64,000 nt of DNA from Vibrio jasicida CAIM 1864 = LMG 25398 (GTDB lineage Bacteria; Pseudomonadota; Gammaproteobacteria; Enterobacterales; Vibrionaceae), in the NCBI RefSeq assembly GCF_000400365.1, contig NZ_BAOG01000009.1, positions 1 to 64,000 of the forward strand. Reading direction: 5' to 3'. The stretch's first letter is position 1, and each line of letters begins with the position of its first letter. The notes under the pieces are model-generated. The model was given only the letters and a program-made list of their open reading frames with translations, was not told the origin of the DNA and made no database searches. The position numbers and the translations under genes were made by a program. Below, piece after piece: positions 44,512 through 55,252 of the stretch.

Positions 44512-45651
44512 ATGACAACGAATCAACAGAATGCAGTTATTTCACAATCACAAACCGTCGTTGTGAAACTGGGTACAAGTGTGCTGACAGGCGGCACTTT
44601 GGCGTTAAACCGTGCTCACATGGTAGAGCTGGCTCGTCAATGTGCTGAACTAAAAAAACAAGGCCATTCAGTCGTAATGGTTTCGTCTGGTGCAATTGCA
44701 GCAGGCCGTGAGCATCTTGGATACCCCGCATTGCCCAACGAGATGGCGAGCAAACAATTGCTTGCTGCAGTGGGCCAAAGCCGTCTGATTCAAACATGGG
44801 AGTCTCTGTTTGGCATTTATGGCATCAAAATTGGTCAGATGTTGCTAACTCGTGCTGATTTGGATGATCGCGAGCGTTTTCTTAACGCGCGTGACACCAT
44901 CAATGCTCTGGTTGCAAACGACATTATACCTATCGTGAACGAAAATGACGCGGTAGCAACGAACGAGATCAAAGTGGGCGATAACGACAATTTGTCTGCT
45001 TTGGTGGGGATTTTGTGTGGTGCAGACAAATTGCTGCTGCTAACAGACCAAAAAGGTTTGTTTACCGCAGACCCTCGTAAAGATCCAAATGCCGAATTGA
45101 TCAAAGAAGTGAAAACCATTGATGATACTTTGCGCAAAATTGCGGGTGGTAGCGGCACAACGCTAGGTACTGGCGGCATGGCAACCAAGCTTCAGGCGGC
45201 AGACATCGCTCGCCGTGCAGGCATTGAGGTGATCATCGCTGCGGGCAGCGCACCAAATGTTATTTTTGACTCATTGAGCTCAGAGCCACAAGGGACGCGT
45301 TTCCTTCCTTGTGAAGAAGCGCTAGAAAACCGCAAGCGCTGGATCCTAGCGGGCCCTGCTGCATCCGGTGATATCATTATTGATGATGGTGCAGTTAACG
45401 CTGTTGTCGGTAAGGGCAGTAGTCTACTTGCAAAAGGCGTGATTAAGGTAAGTGGTGATTTTGCTCGTGGTGAAGTGGCTCGCGTGACCAACGCACAAGG
45501 CAAGCTGGTGGCACGTGGTATCAGCGCCTACTCAAGCGAAGACCTAGCAAACATTGCCGGTAAACACAGTAAAGATATCATCTCTATTTTGGGTCATGAT
45601 TACGGCTCAGAAGTGATTCACCGCGATGATCTTGTCGTCATCCAAGAATAG
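44512..45651 (+). CDS. proB: Glutamate 5-kinase
   Basis: 379 aa from the ATG at 44512; the frame is open from 44446, but the upstream part lacks family similarity. First step of proline synthesis. Amino-acid kinase domain with [13 protein letters not shown] near the N-terminus, [10 protein letters not shown] (about 58-67), PIVNENDAV and [12 protein letters not shown] (about 220-231); a C-terminal PUA domain follows (about 285-379). Operon with proA, 17 bp apart. Confidence 0.96.
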   Translation: MTTNQQNAVISQSQTVVVKLGTSVLTGGTLALNRAHMVELARQCAELKKQGHSVVMVSSGAIAAGREHLGYPALPNEMASKQLLAAVGQSRLIQTWESLFGIYGIKIGQMLLTRADLDDRERFLNARDTINALVANDIIPIVNENDAVATNEIKVGDNDNLSALVGILCGADKLLLLTDQKGLFTADPRKDPNAELIKEVKTIDDTLRKIAGGSGTTLGTGGMATKLQAADIARRAGIEVIIAAGSAPNVIFDSLSSEPQGTRFLPCEEALENRKRWILAGPAASGDIIIDDGAVNAVVGKGSSLLAKGVIKVSGDFARGEVARVTNAQGKLVARGISAYSSEDLANIAGKHSKDIISILGHDYGSEVIHRDDLVVIQE

Positions 45652-45668
45652 ATATTGAGGGAAGCAAA

Positions 45669-46919
45669 GTGGATTTAACGAATATGGGTAAAGCTGCCAA
45701 AGATGCAGCTTTCGAATTGGCGACAGCGTCAACCGCACAAAAAAACCAAGCACTAGCGATCATCGCTGATGAGCTAGAAGCGAATGCGGCAACTATTTTG
45801 GCTGCAAACACAAAAGACATCGAATTAGGTCGCGAAGCGGGTCTAACAGATGCAATACTAGACCGTCTTCTATTAAATGAAGAGCGCCTTACTGGTATCG
45901 CTAATGACGTTCGTAACGTGATCAGCCTAAACGATCCTGTAGGCAGCGAAATCGACAGCAAAGTGCTAGAAAATGGCATGTCTCTGTCCCGTCGTCGTGT
46001 ACCACTGGGTGTGGTTGGTGTGATTTACGAAGCGCGTCCAAACGTAACTATCGATATTGCTGCTCTATGTCTAAAAACAGGTAATGCAAGCATCCTACGT
46101 GGTGGTAAAGAGACGTTCTTTTCCAATATGGAATTGGTAAAGGTTATCCAATTGGCTCTAGCGAAAGCGAACTTGCCGGCGGCTTCCGTTCAATATATTG
46201 AAAAGCCAGATCGTGAGTTGGTTTCTCAACTCCTTAAGCTAGACGATTACGTTGATATGATCATTCCACGTGGCGGCGCTGGCTTACACAAGATGTGTAA
46301 AGAGAACAGCACCATTCCAGTGATCATCGGTGGTTTTGGTATCAGCCATATTTTTGTTGATGAGTCAGCGGATCTAGAAAAATCGTTGAACGTTGTTGAG
46401 AATTCAAAAGTTCAACGCCCTTCAGCATGTAACTCGCTAGATACTTTGCTCGTACATGAAGATGTTGCGGCGCAATTCCTATCAATGATCGTAGAGCGCA
46501 TGAGCGATAAAGTGACCTTCGTGACAGAGCCAAAGGCAAAAGTACTGATGGCTCAAGCAACACAAATTCGTGATGCAGTGGAAGGTGACTTTGATACTGA
46601 ATGGCTAAGTTACACGCTGGGTGTAAAAGTGGTTGCCGACGTAAAAGAGGCGATTGACCACATGCGTGTTCATAACGCGAGCCACTCAGATGCGATCATG
46701 ACCAACAGTTTGGTTAACTCGGAATTATTCATTAATTCTGTTGGTTCTGCTGCGGTTTACGTGAATGCCTCAACTCGTTTTACTGACGGTGCTCAGTTTG
46801 GTCTTGGGGCAGAAGTGGCGGTATCTACTCAGAAACTGCATGCACGTGGCCCAATGGGTTTGGAAGAACTCACCAGCTACAAATGGGTTGGTAAAGCAAA
46901 CTACCTAGCACGCAGTTAA
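45669..46919 (+). CDS. proA: Glutamate-5-semialdehyde dehydrogenase (gamma-glutamyl phosphate reductase)
   Basis: 416 aa with a GTG start at 45669, supported by GAGGGA 7 nt upstream. ALDH-fold enzyme for the second step of proline synthesis: NADPH-dependent reduction of gamma-glutamyl phosphate. [23 protein letters not shown] (within about 114-138), [10 protein letters not shown] and the catalytic Cys in [14 protein letters not shown] (about 251-264) are visible. Follows proB and ends at a terminator. Confidence 0.96.
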   Translation: MDLTNMGKAAKDAAFELATASTAQKNQALAIIADELEANAATILAANTKDIELGREAGLTDAILDRLLLNEERLTGIANDVRNVISLNDPVGSEIDSKVLENGMSLSRRRVPLGVVGVIYEARPNVTIDIAALCLKTGNASILRGGKETFFSNMELVKVIQLALAKANLPAASVQYIEKPDRELVSQLLKLDDYVDMIIPRGGAGLHKMCKENSTIPVIIGGFGISHIFVDESADLEKSLNVVENSKVQRPSACNSLDTLLVHEDVAAQFLSMIVERMSDKVTFVTEPKAKVLMAQATQIRDAVEGDFDTEWLSYTLGVKVVADVKEAIDHMRVHNASHSDAIMTNSLVNSELFINSVGSAAVYVNASTRFTDGAQFGLGAEVAVSTQKLHARGPMGLEELTSYKWVGKANYLARS

Positions 46920-46942
46920 CAGAAACCGTTTGATATTGATTG

Positions 46943-46968
46943 AAAAAGGGGCAGTAGTGCCCCTTTTT
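46943..46968 (+). terminator. Rho-independent terminator after proA
   Basis: AAAAAGGGGC (46943-46952) pairs with GCCCCTTTTT (46959-46968). Confidence 0.92.
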
Positions 46969-47046
46969 GTTTTCTCTAACATAGCAATTCCGCTACACTA
47001 GTCTTGCTTTTGGGACGAACCCAATCGCACGCTATTTGGAGGTGAT

Positions 47047-47496
47047 ATGCATTGTCCTTTTTGTTCTGAGAACGATACAAAAGTAATTGATTCCCGCTTA
47101 GTTGCTGACGGCCATCAAGTGCGTCGTCGTCGCCAGTGCTTAGCTTGTAGCGAACGTTTTACCACGTTTGAAACAGCTGAGTTGGTGATGCCTAAAGTGA
47201 TTAAGTCTAACGGCAACCGTGAACCGTTTGATGAAGACAAAATGGTCGGTGGCATTCAACGCGCACTAGAAAAACGCCCAGTGAGTGCAGATTCTATCGA
47301 ATTGGCAATCAGCATGATTAAATCGCAGCTGCGTGCAACAGGTGAACGTGAAGTGCCAAGTGAGATGATTGGTAACCTAGTTATGGGCCAATTGAAAGAG
47401 CTGGATAAAGTTGCTTATATCCGTTTTGCATCGGTTTACCGCAGCTTTGAAGATATCCGTGAATTTGGCGAAGAAATTGCTCGTCTAGAAGACTGA
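47047..47496 (+). CDS. nrdR: Transcriptional repressor NrdR
   Basis: 149 aa. Represses ribonucleotide reductase operons in response to ATP/dATP. N-terminal zinc ribbon with Cys 3, 6, 31 and 34 (MHCPFCSE and [12 protein letters not shown]), then an ATP-cone domain ([20 protein letters not shown], about 52-71). Very strong ribosome site GGAGGTG before the ATG. First gene of the nrdR-ribD-ribE-ribBA-ribH-nusB run, a conserved order; ribD begins 7 bp after its stop. Confidence 0.97.
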   Translation: MHCPFCSENDTKVIDSRLVADGHQVRRRRQCLACSERFTTFETAELVMPKVIKSNGNREPFDEDKMVGGIQRALEKRPVSADSIELAISMIKSQLRATGEREVPSEMIGNLVMGQLKELDKVAYIRFASVYRSFEDIREFGEEIARLED

Positions 47497-47503
47497 TTGA
47501 GTC

Positions 47504-48628
47504 ATGGAACAACAGAACACTTCTTCAGAATTTACCTCTCAAGATTTCGAAATGATGTCGCGTGCGTTGAAATTGGCGAAGCGCGGCATGTATACCACAG
47601 CGCCTAACCCCAACGTTGGTTGCGTTATTGTCCGTGACGGTGAGATTGTTGGCGAAGGCCATCATCATCGCGCGGGTGAAGCTCATGCCGAAGTTCATGC
47701 AATGCGCATGGCTGGGGATAAAACCGAAGGGGCGACCGCTTATGTGACGTTGGAGCCTTGCTCTCACTACGGGCGAACACCGCCGTGTGCTGAGGGACTT
47801 ATCAAAGCCAAGGTTGCACGTGTGGTCTGCGCAATGGAAGACCCAAACCCGAAAGTTGCAGGGCGTGGTTTTCAAATGCTGCGTGATGCAGGGGTAGAAG
47901 TTCACGTTGGCTTGTTGGAAAGCGATGCGATCGAGCTGAACAAAGGTTTTATCAAATTCATGCAAACTGGCATGCCTTATGTTCAGTTGAAAATGGCAGC
48001 TAGCCTCGATGGGCAAAGTGCGTTGAGTAACGGACAGAGCCAATGGATTACCTCCCCAAAAGCTCGCCAAGATGTCCAACACTATCGTGCGATGAGCGGT
48101 GGTATTCTCTCTACCAGCAAAACAGTGATTGACGACAATGCCTCATTGAACGTTCGCTGGGATGATTTGCCAAAAAGCCTACAATCGCAATACCCTCAGG
48201 TTGATGTTCGTCAGCCTCCACGAGTCATACTCGATCGCCAATCTCAGCTTCGTAATGATTTAAAGCTATTCAAGACAGAAGGTGAGCGTATTATTGTCAG
48301 TCAAGATGGTGATATCGCCCCTAAACTGACTGAAAACGATCAAGTTGACTTAGCTGCGACATTGAAAGCCGTGGCAAGCGAATGTCACATCAATCACTTG
48401 TGGGTCGAAGCGGGAGCGACACTCGCGAGTTCATTAATCGAAGCTAACCTTGTAGATGAACTGATCGTTTATCTCGCGCCTAAGTTGATGGGGAGCGATG
48501 GACGAGGCTTGATCGGCGCGCTTGGTTTAACCGAGATGGCACAAGTTATCGATTTAACTATTACCGACGTTCGAATGGTGGGGGTGGATATTCGCATCAC
48601 CGCAACCGTCAAACGCATTCAACGCTAG
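47504..48628 (+). CDS. ribD: Bifunctional riboflavin deaminase/reductase RibD
   Basis: 374 aa. Deaminates and reduces the pyrimidine intermediate of riboflavin synthesis. N-terminal deaminase: PNPNVGCVIV (about 30-39), HAEVHAM with catalytic Glu (about 61-67), PCSHYGRTPPC (zinc Cys, about 86-96). C-terminal reductase (about 155-374) with KMAASLDGQSA. The ribosome site is weak; the short nrdR-ribD gap suggests translational coupling. Confidence 0.96.
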   Translation: MEQQNTSSEFTSQDFEMMSRALKLAKRGMYTTAPNPNVGCVIVRDGEIVGEGHHHRAGEAHAEVHAMRMAGDKTEGATAYVTLEPCSHYGRTPPCAEGLIKAKVARVVCAMEDPNPKVAGRGFQMLRDAGVEVHVGLLESDAIELNKGFIKFMQTGMPYVQLKMAASLDGQSALSNGQSQWITSPKARQDVQHYRAMSGGILSTSKTVIDDNASLNVRWDDLPKSLQSQYPQVDVRQPPRVILDRQSQLRNDLKLFKTEGERIIVSQDGDIAPKLTENDQVDLAATLKAVASECHINHLWVEAGATLASSLIEANLVDELIVYLAPKLMGSDGRGLIGALGLTEMAQVIDLTITDVRMVGVDIRITATVKRIQR

Positions 48629-48639
48629 AAAGAAGCATT

Positions 48640-49293
48640 ATGTTTACAGGAATTGTAGAAGCAGTTGGCAAACTAACTGCAATCACGCCAAAAGGCGAAG
48701 ACATCACCGTGACGGTGGAAGTAGGCAAATTGGATATGGCTGACGTTAAGTTAGGCGACAGCATTGCGACTAACGGCGTATGTTTAACGGTCGTCGATTT
48801 CGGTAGTAACTATTACAGTGCTGATTTGTCACTGGAAACGCTGAACAAAACTGGTTTTGCTGCTTATCAAGTGGGCGACAAAGTGAACCTAGAAAAAGCC
48901 ATGTTGCCGACCACTCGTTTTGGCGGTCATATCGTTTCAGGTCATGTTGATGGCGTCGGTGTGATTGTTGAGCGTAATCAAGTTGGCCGTGCGATTGAGT
49001 TCTGGGTTGAGATGCCAGCGGAAATCTGTAAGTACGTGGCAGAAAAAGGCTCTATCACAGTGGATGGCATTAGTCTGACCGTCAACGATCTACGTAAGAA
49101 TGGATTTAAATTAACGATTGTTCCTCACACCAGTGAAGAGACAACCATCGATCAGTTCCAAGTTGGCCGTAAAGTGAACCTAGAAGTGGACGTGTTAGCT
49201 CGCTATATGGAGCGCTTGCTACAAGGCCAGAAAGAGGAGCCGCAAGAATCACGTATTACAATGGACTTCTTGCAGCAAAATGGTTTTGCGTAA
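48640..49293 (+). CDS. ribE: Riboflavin synthase, alpha chain
   Basis: 217 aa (the gene is called ribC or ribE in different species). Dismutates two lumazines to riboflavin. Two lumazine-binding repeats: the first begins MFTGIVEAVGKL, the second around FGGHIVSGHVDGVGVI (about 94-109). TNGVCLTV and DGISLTVN are the repeated motifs. Starts 11 bp after ribD. No FMN riboswitch is visible in the gap before ribBA. Confidence 0.96.
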   Translation: MFTGIVEAVGKLTAITPKGEDITVTVEVGKLDMADVKLGDSIATNGVCLTVVDFGSNYYSADLSLETLNKTGFAAYQVGDKVNLEKAMLPTTRFGGHIVSGHVDGVGVIVERNQVGRAIEFWVEMPAEICKYVAEKGSITVDGISLTVNDLRKNGFKLTIVPHTSEETTIDQFQVGRKVNLEVDVLARYMERLLQGQKEEPQESRITMDFLQQNGFA

Positions 49294-49452
49294 GCGAAAC
49301 CGACCACAATCACAGAACGTTATCAGGTTAATTGACTTAATAAAGGTTAGCTTCAAACTGCTTTGCTGACTAAAGCCAGTAGACGTAACTCAACGAAACG
49401 TTAAACGCATTGCTGCTGCAATAATAAATTTTTGAATAACGGGAAACAGAAT

Positions 49453-50562
49453 ATGCCTATCAGCACGCCTCAAGAGATTATTGATGATATTCGCGCAGGC
49501 AAAATGGTCATCCTAATGGATGATGAAGACCGCGAGAATGAAGGTGATTTGATCATGGCTGCCGAGCACATTACGCCGGAAGCTATCAACTTTATGGCTA
49601 CGCATGGCCGTGGCTTAATCTGTCTAACCATGACAAAAACTCGTTGTGAGAGCCTTGGCTTGCCACCAATGGTGCAAGACAACAACGCGCAATACACCAC
49701 CAACTTTACGGTTTCTATTGAAGCCGCTGAAGGTGTTACCACTGGTATTTCTGCAGCTGACCGTGCTCGCACCGTACAAGCGGCAGTTGCGCCAAGTGCA
49801 AAAGCGGCGGACTTAGTGCAACCGGGCCATATCTTCCCTCTAGCAGCACAAGACGGTGGTGTTCTAACTCGCGCTGGTCATACAGAAGCCGGCTGTGATT
49901 TGGCTCGTCTTGCAGGTCTAGAGCCTGCATCGGTTATTGTTGAGATCCTAAACGACGATGGCACGATGGCGCGTCGCCCGGACCTTGAAGTGTTTGCTGA
50001 AAAACACGATTTAAAGCTAGGTACCATTGCAGACCTTATCGAATACCGCAACAACACGGAAACAACGATTGAACGCGTTGCTGAGTGTGCACTGCCAACG
50101 GAATTTGGTGAGTTCACTTTGGTGACTTACAAAGACACGATTGATAACCAAGTACATTACGCGATGTGTAAAGGTGACTTAACTGCGAATGCACCGTTAG
50201 TTCGCGTTCACTTACAAGACGTATTTACCGATGTGCTTCGCAGTGATCGTAACGCAGAACGCAGTTGGACGCTGGATAAAGCGATGAAGCGAATCGGTGA
50301 AGAAGGGGGTGTTCTGGTTGTACTTGGTCATGAAGACTCGACCGATCTGCTTATTCATCGTGTAAAAATGTTTGAATCGCAAGACAAAGGCGAGGCACCT
50401 ACTCTTGCTAAGAAGCAGGGTACATCACGTCGTGTAGGTGTTGGTTCTCAGATTTTGGCGGATCTTGGCGTGCACGATATGCGTCTGCTTTCTTCAACCA
50501 ACAAAAAGTACCATGCATTGGGTGGCTTTGGCTTGAATGTTGTTGAATACATCTGCGAATAA
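49453..50562 (+). CDS. ribBA: RibBA-type protein: DHBP synthase fused to a degenerate GTP cyclohydrolase II domain
   Basis: 369 aa from the ATG at 49453 (GGGA 8 nt upstream; a TTG at 49432 is less likely). The N-terminal half is 3,4-dihydroxy-2-butanone 4-phosphate synthase: [17 protein letters not shown] (about 22-38), THGRGLICL and [12 protein letters not shown] (about 142-153). The C-terminal half has the RibA length and ends [15 protein letters not shown]. Where active RibA has the zinc motif C-x10-CxC, this protein reads [20 protein letters not shown], with no cysteine. This is the RibBX arrangement reported in proteobacteria. A separate ribA should exist elsewhere in the genome. Confidence 0.93.
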   Translation: MPISTPQEIIDDIRAGKMVILMDDEDRENEGDLIMAAEHITPEAINFMATHGRGLICLTMTKTRCESLGLPPMVQDNNAQYTTNFTVSIEAAEGVTTGISAADRARTVQAAVAPSAKAADLVQPGHIFPLAAQDGGVLTRAGHTEAGCDLARLAGLEPASVIVEILNDDGTMARRPDLEVFAEKHDLKLGTIADLIEYRNNTETTIERVAECALPTEFGEFTLVTYKDTIDNQVHYAMCKGDLTANAPLVRVHLQDVFTDVLRSDRNAERSWTLDKAMKRIGEEGGVLVVLGHEDSTDLLIHRVKMFESQDKGEAPTLAKKQGTSRRVGVGSQILADLGVHDMRLLSSTNKKYHALGGFGLNVVEYICE

Positions 50563-50578
50563 CAACTGAACGATTCCC

Positions 50579-50617
50579 CCCTAGCCAAGTTTCGGCTTAT
50601 TCTGCTGACGGCTAGGG
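50579..50617 (+). terminator. Hairpin between ribBA and ribH
   Basis: CCCTAGCC (50579-50586) pairs with GGCTAGGG (50610-50617) across a 23-nt loop. No U run follows, so it may partly terminate or process the rib transcript rather than end it. ribH is preceded further on by CACAAATTTGTG, a perfect 12-bp palindrome (50656-50667). Confidence 0.4.
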
Positions 50618-50731
50618 CTTGGAGACTCGTCTCTAATTTCCATTAGATATTGCTCACAAATTTGTGATAGAATCCGGCGATTCTCACTTGATGAACAATT
50701 TTCACTTAAAAATAGAGTTAAAGGAAGGCTT

Positions 50732-51202
50732 ATGAAAGTGATCGAGGGTGGCTTCCCAGCGCCAAATGCAAAAATTGCTATCGTTATTTCTCGTTTTAAC
50801 AGTTTTATTAACGAAAGCCTACTTTCTGGTGCGATCGATACACTAAAGCGTCACGGACAAGTAAGCGAAGACAACATCACTGTTGTTCGTTGTCCTGGTG
50901 CTGTAGAACTGCCTTTAGTTGCTCAACGAGTTGCTAAAACTGGTAAGTACGATGCTATCGTATCTCTAGGTACAGTAATTCGTGGTGGTACACCACACTT
51001 TGACTATGTTTGTAGTGAATGTAACAAGGGTCTTGCACAAGTTTCTCTGGAATACAGCCTTCCAGTAGCGTTTGGCGTACTGACTGTTGATACTATCGAT
51101 CAAGCGATTGAACGCGCAGGAACCAAGGCTGGTAATAAAGGTGCAGAGGCTGCACTAAGCGCACTTGAAATGATTAACGTATTATCTGAAATTGATTCCT
51201 AA
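50732..51202 (+). CDS. ribH: 6,7-dimethyl-8-ribityllumazine synthase
   Basis: 156 aa (E. coli RibE/RibH 156 aa). Makes the lumazine precursor of riboflavin and assembles into a 60-mer shell. Conserved [18 protein letters not shown] (about 20-37), [14 protein letters not shown] and [15 protein letters not shown] (about 81-95, catalytic His). AAAGGAAGG ribosome site. Its stop overlaps an ATG of nusB (TAATG). Confidence 0.97.
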   Translation: MKVIEGGFPAPNAKIAIVISRFNSFINESLLSGAIDTLKRHGQVSEDNITVVRCPGAVELPLVAQRVAKTGKYDAIVSLGTVIRGGTPHFDYVCSECNKGLAQVSLEYSLPVAFGVLTVDTIDQAIERAGTKAGNKGAEAALSALEMINVLSEIDS

Positions 51203-51213
51203 TGGGGGCCAGT

Positions 51214-51669
51214 GTGAAACCAGCCGCACGTCGTAACGCACGTCAATTCGCTCTACAGGCGATCTACTCATGGCAAATTACTAAAGACAATGTTGCCACG
51301 ATTGAAGAACAGTTTTTGTCTGGTGACAAATACGATGAAGAAGAACTTCATGCATCTGAGCCAGCACTTGCTGCTCCAGAAACTGACGTAGCTTACTTCC
51401 GTGAACTACTAAGCGGTGTTGTACTTAGCCACTCAGAGCTAGATTGCAAAATCCGTCCATACGTGTCTCGTCCAATGCAGGATCTAGACATGATGGAACT
51501 TGCTCTTCTTCGCCTTGCTATGTACGAGATGACTCGTCGCGAAGATGTTCCTTACAAAGTGGTAATCAATGAAGCGATTGAACTTGCAAAAGTATTCGCG
51601 GCAGAAGACAGCCACAAATTTGTGAATGGTGTGCTAGATAAAGCGGCGCCACACGTACGTAAGAAATAA
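51214..51669 (+). CDS. nusB: Transcription antitermination factor NusB
   Basis: 151 aa if translation starts at the GTG at 51214 ([15 protein letters not shown]), which matches other NusB N-termini and has GGGGG just upstream; the ATG at 51202 would add four residues. All-helical RNA-binding protein that with NusE binds boxA in rRNA leaders and supports antitermination. YFRELLSGV (about 67-75) and the C-terminal [15 protein letters not shown] with [10 protein letters not shown] are typical. The ribH-nusB-thiL-pgpA order is conserved. Confidence 0.95.
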   Translation: MKPAARRNARQFALQAIYSWQITKDNVATIEEQFLSGDKYDEEELHASEPALAAPETDVAYFRELLSGVVLSHSELDCKIRPYVSRPMQDLDMMELALLRLAMYEMTRREDVPYKVVINEAIELAKVFAAEDSHKFVNGVLDKAAPHVRKK

Positions 51670-51682
51670 CGATTTCTTTATT

Positions 51683-51711
51683 AAAAAGGTCAGCACATGC
51701 TGACCTTTTTT
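51683..51711 (+). terminator. Rho-independent terminator after nusB
   Basis: GGTCAGCA (51688-51695) pairs with TGCTGACC (51698-51705), flanked by AAAAA and TTTTTT. Confidence 0.9.
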
Positions 51712-51747
51712 GTATCAAAAGCTTTTACATCAAAAAGAATGTGAATT

Positions 51748-52713
51748 ATGTCTGGTGAATTTAATCTTATCGACAAATACTTTGTTGGACGCCAAAGCCA
51801 GCGCAAAGACGTCCATCTAGCAGCGGGGGACGATTGTGCGTTAGTGAAAGCACCTGCGAATGTACAAATTGCTATTAGTACCGATACGCTGGTGGCAGGC
51901 ACGCACTTTCTTTCTGATGCTAACCCTGCGTGGGTGGCGCACAAAGCATTAGCGTCAAACATCAGTGATTTAGCTGCAATGGGTGCAACACCTGCTTGGG
52001 TAAGCTTTGCGTTAACTATGCCAGAGCCAGATGAAGCATGGCTTGCCCCTTTTTGTGATGCGTTTTTTGAGTTAGCTGATTACTTTGGTATTCAACTTAT
52101 TGGGGGCGATACGACCAAAGGTCCACTAAGCCTGACGCTTACGGTGCAAGGCTTTGTACCAGAGGGCAAAGCTTTGACTCGCTCTGGAGCAAAAGTCGGT
52201 GATTGGGTGTATGTGACAGGTAACCTTGGTGATGCCAAAGCTGGTCTGGATGTCGTTCTTGATAACACATTACGTACTCGAATAGCTGCCCCAGAGTTAG
52301 AGAAAGCACATTATCTCAGTACGCCACGCGTGTTGGCTGGGCAAGCATTAGTCGGCTTAGCGTCATCAGCAATTGATATTTCTGATGGCTTAATTTCTGA
52401 TATCAAACATATTCTTAAGCGTTCTGATGTTGGAGTCAGTTTAGATGTGTCCCAACTGCCTATATCTTCAGAATTGGTTCAATTTTTAGATGATAAGGTA
52501 AGCGCACAGCAGTATGCTTTATCCAGTGGTGAAGAGTACGAATTGTGCTTTACTGTGCCTGAGCAGAACAACGGTTCATTGCAAAGTGCGTTGTCGCACG
52601 CTGGGTGTAAGTTTACGTGCATTGGCCAAATTCGACCAAAAGGTACGTTTGAGCTGCACGACAACAATCAACCTCTTGATTGGGAACTCAGTGGCTTTGA
52701 CCACTTTAGATAA
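51748..52713 (+). CDS. thiL: Thiamine-monophosphate kinase
   Basis: 321 aa. Phosphorylates thiamine monophosphate to TPP, the cofactor used by Dxs encoded next door. AIRS/PurM-like fold: LAAGDDCALV (about 25-34), ISTDTLVAGTHF (about 43-54), ASNISDLAAMGA (about 69-80), IGGDTTKGPLSL and AIDISDGLISD (about 209-219). Starts after the nusB terminator; pgpA follows 56 bp later. Confidence 0.95.
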   Translation: MSGEFNLIDKYFVGRQSQRKDVHLAAGDDCALVKAPANVQIAISTDTLVAGTHFLSDANPAWVAHKALASNISDLAAMGATPAWVSFALTMPEPDEAWLAPFCDAFFELADYFGIQLIGGDTTKGPLSLTLTVQGFVPEGKALTRSGAKVGDWVYVTGNLGDAKAGLDVVLDNTLRTRIAAPELEKAHYLSTPRVLAGQALVGLASSAIDISDGLISDIKHILKRSDVGVSLDVSQLPISSELVQFLDDKVSAQQYALSSGEEYELCFTVPEQNNGSLQSALSHAGCKFTCIGQIRPKGTFELHDNNQPLDWELSGFDHFR

Positions 52714-52769
52714 TCTGAGCTAGGCTCTAGCCTAAGATTGAAACCAACTAGCAGTATAGGTTTAAGGAA

Positions 52770-53273
52770 ATGACCAATCCCCTCTCTCTGATTTCATTAA
52801 AGAACCCGTGGCATCTTTTGGCAACGGGTTTTGGTAGCGGCTTATCACCAGTGGTTCCAGGAACTATGGGGACGTTGGCAGCTGTGCCGTTATTCTTGTT
52901 ACTGGCGCAGTTACCCTTCCCACTGTATGTCGTATTAGTACTCATCTCTTGTGTTATTGGTATTAAGATCTGCCAAGTGACATCAGATGACATGGGGGTT
53001 CATGACCATGGATCAATCGTGTGGGATGAGTTTGCAGGCTTTTGGATCACCATGAGCTTAGTACCAGCACTAAATATCCCAGTCACGGAATGGAAGTGGT
53101 TGCTGACTGGTTTTATTTTGTTCCGCTTCTTTGACATGGTAAAACCATGGCCAATTGGCTGGTTGGATAAACGTGTTCACGGTGGTTTGGGTATCATGAT
53201 TGATGATATCGTGGCCGGTATCATGGCGGGTATCGCACTGTTCTTAGTGGCGAAATACGCAGGTTGGATGTAG
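52770..53273 (+). CDS. pgpA: Phosphatidylglycerophosphatase A
   Basis: 167 aa inner-membrane phosphatase that forms phosphatidylglycerol. Three to four hydrophobic segments. Signatures: GSGLSPVVPGTMGTLAA (about 21-37), IVWDEFAGFWI (about 89-99), FRFFDMVKPWPIGWLDKRVHGG (within about 116-138) and MIDDIVAGIMAG. thiL-pgpA is a conserved pair. Convergent with dxs across a shared terminator. Confidence 0.95.
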   Translation: MTNPLSLISLKNPWHLLATGFGSGLSPVVPGTMGTLAAVPLFLLLAQLPFPLYVVLVLISCVIGIKICQVTSDDMGVHDHGSIVWDEFAGFWITMSLVPALNIPVTEWKWLLTGFILFRFFDMVKPWPIGWLDKRVHGGLGIMIDDIVAGIMAGIALFLVAKYAGWM

Positions 53274-53303
53274 TCATACCGCTTTAACAATCGACAGATA
53301 AAC

Positions 53304-53332
53304 AAAAGGGATGCCATCATGGCATCCCTTTT
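53304..53332. terminator. Bidirectional terminator between pgpA and dxs
   Basis: AAAAGGGATGCCAT (53304-53317) pairs with ATGGCATCCCTTTT (53319-53332). Near-perfect symmetry serves both convergent genes. Confidence 0.9.
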
Positions 53333-53366
53333 TGGTGTTTACTTTTTAGCGCTTGTTTGCGTTAAC

Positions 53367-55232
53367 TTACTTCGCGAGATATTCGTTGATCGATTTCTCA
53401 ATGCCCTTCGCGTCTAAGCCAAGTTCTTCATGAAGTTCGTCTTGTGTGCCTTGAGGAATAAAGCGATCAGGCAAGCCAAGATTTAGCACAGGCTTGATGA
53501 TCTTATCTTGCATCATAAACTCAATCACACCCGCACCCGCACCGCCAGCAATTGCGTTTTCTTCTAGCGTGACTAATACATCGTGCTCAGACGCTAGCTG
53601 GCGAATCAATTCTTCATCAAGTGGTTTCACGAAGCGCATGTCTGCGACGGTTGCATCCAGATTTTCAGCCGCTTCTAGCGCGTTACCTAAGAAGGTGCCG
53701 AAGTTTAGAATCGCGACTTTTTCGCCTTTACGAAGCACACGGCCTTTACCAATCTCAAGTGCAGTAAATTCTGGCTCGATTTCTGTGCCCATGCCGCTGC
53801 CGCGAGGGTAGCGAACTGCACTTGGTCCAGTGTGTTTATGACCGGTGTACAGCATTTGACGACATTCGTTTTCATCACTTGGTGCCATGATCACCATGTT
53901 TGGGATACAACGCATGAAGCTAAGGTCGAACGCGCCTTGGTGAGTTTGACCATCTGCGCCAACCAGACCTGCACGGTCGATAGCGAACATGACAGGTAAA
54001 TCCATGATCGCCACGTCGTGGATTAACTGATCGTAGCCACGCTGCAAGAAGGTTGAGTAGATAGCGACGATCGGGTGATCGCCGGCAATCGCCATGCCTG
54101 TTGCTAGTGTCACAGCATGCTGCTCTGCAATTGCAACATCAAAGTACTGTTCTGGGTACTCTTTCGAGAAACGAACCATGCCAGAGCCTTCACGCATCGC
54201 TGGCGTAATCGCCATTAGCTTAGGATCTTGCGCGGCCATATCACATAGGAAGTCACCAAAGATCTTAGAGAAGGTCGGTTTACCGCCACTGCTCTTCGGC
54301 AAACTGTTATGTGATGGGTCGAACTTTGGAACACCATGGTAGCCGATAGGATCTTTTTCTGCTGGTTCATAACCTTTGCCTTTCTTGGTCATGATGTGCA
54401 GGAATTGAGGACCTTTCAGCTCACGCATGTTTTTCAGCGTTTTGACTAACTCGTTAACATCGTGACCGTCGATAGGACCGATGTAGTTAAAACCAAGCTC
54501 TTCGAATAATGTACCAGGAACAACCATGCCTTTAAGGTGCTCTTCTGTACGACGAACCAACTCTTTAATTGGAGGAACGCCAGACAGCACTTTCTTCCCG
54601 CCTTCACGGATAGAGGTGTATAAGCTACCAGAAAGGACTTTAGCAAGGTGGTTGTTCAATGCGCCAACGTTTTCTGAAATCGACATCTCGTTGTCATTTA
54701 GAATCACTAGCATATCAGGATGAACGTCACCAGCATGGTTCATGGCCTCGAATGCCATACCTGCTGTGATTGCACCATCACCAATAACACTTACCACCTT
54801 TCGACCTTCATCTTCTTTTTGTGCACTGATTGCCATACCGAGCGCTGCACTGATAGAAGTCGATGAGTGGCCAACAGATAGCGTGTCGTATTCGCTCTCT
54901 TCACGCCATGGGAATGGGTGAAGGCCGCCTTTTTGGCGGATGGTTGGCATTTGGTCACGACGGCCAGTAAGAATTTTGTGTGGATAAGCCTGATGACCCA
55001 CGTCCCAGATCAATTGATCCACTGGGGTGTTGTAAACATAATGCAGAGCAACGGTTAGCTCTACTGTGCCTAAGCCAGACGCTAAATGTCCGCTAGACTG
55101 ACTCACTGAATTTAGCAGATACGTGCGTAATTCATCGCACAAAGTTGGCAATGTTTCTTTCGGAAGAAGACGCAACTCTTCCGGTGTATTTGCTAACGCC
55201 AGTGTTGGGTACTTTGAAATATCAAGAGTCAT
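53367..55232 (-). CDS. dxs: 1-deoxy-D-xylulose-5-phosphate synthase
   Basis: 621 aa (E. coli 620 aa). First step of the MEP isoprenoid pathway, TPP-dependent. Visible: [13 protein letters not shown] near 79-91, the TPP motif [18 protein letters not shown] (about 151-168), the pyrimidine domain with the catalytic Glu in [15 protein letters not shown] (about 364-378), and [15 protein letters not shown]. Third gene of the leftward xseB-ispA-dxs operon; 20 bp separate ispA from dxs. Confidence 0.97.
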   Translation of the reverse strand: MTLDISKYPTLALANTPEELRLLPKETLPTLCDELRTYLLNSVSQSSGHLASGLGTVELTVALHYVYNTPVDQLIWDVGHQAYPHKILTGRRDQMPTIRQKGGLHPFPWREESEYDTLSVGHSSTSISAALGMAISAQKEDEGRKVVSVIGDGAITAGMAFEAMNHAGDVHPDMLVILNDNEMSISENVGALNNHLAKVLSGSLYTSIREGGKKVLSGVPPIKELVRRTEEHLKGMVVPGTLFEELGFNYIGPIDGHDVNELVKTLKNMRELKGPQFLHIMTKKGKGYEPAEKDPIGYHGVPKFDPSHNSLPKSSGGKPTFSKIFGDFLCDMAAQDPKLMAITPAMREGSGMVRFSKEYPEQYFDVAIAEQHAVTLATGMAIAGDHPIVAIYSTFLQRGYDQLIHDVAIMDLPVMFAIDRAGLVGADGQTHQGAFDLSFMRCIPNMVIMAPSDENECRQMLYTGHKHTGPSAVRYPRGSGMGTEIEPEFTALEIGKGRVLRKGEKVAILNFGTFLGNALEAAENLDATVADMRFVKPLDEELIRQLASEHDVLVTLEENAIAGGAGAGVIEFMMQDKIIKPVLNLGLPDRFIPQGTQDELHEELGLDAKGIEKSINEYLAK

Positions 55233-55252
55233 ATAAATGCGCGCTTATAGTG

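Noticed and set aside
49294..49452. FMN riboswitch in the riboflavin cluster
   Set aside because: The 159-bp gap before ribBA and the 169-bp gap before ribH lack the conserved RFN-element segments (such as CUUCGGGGC).
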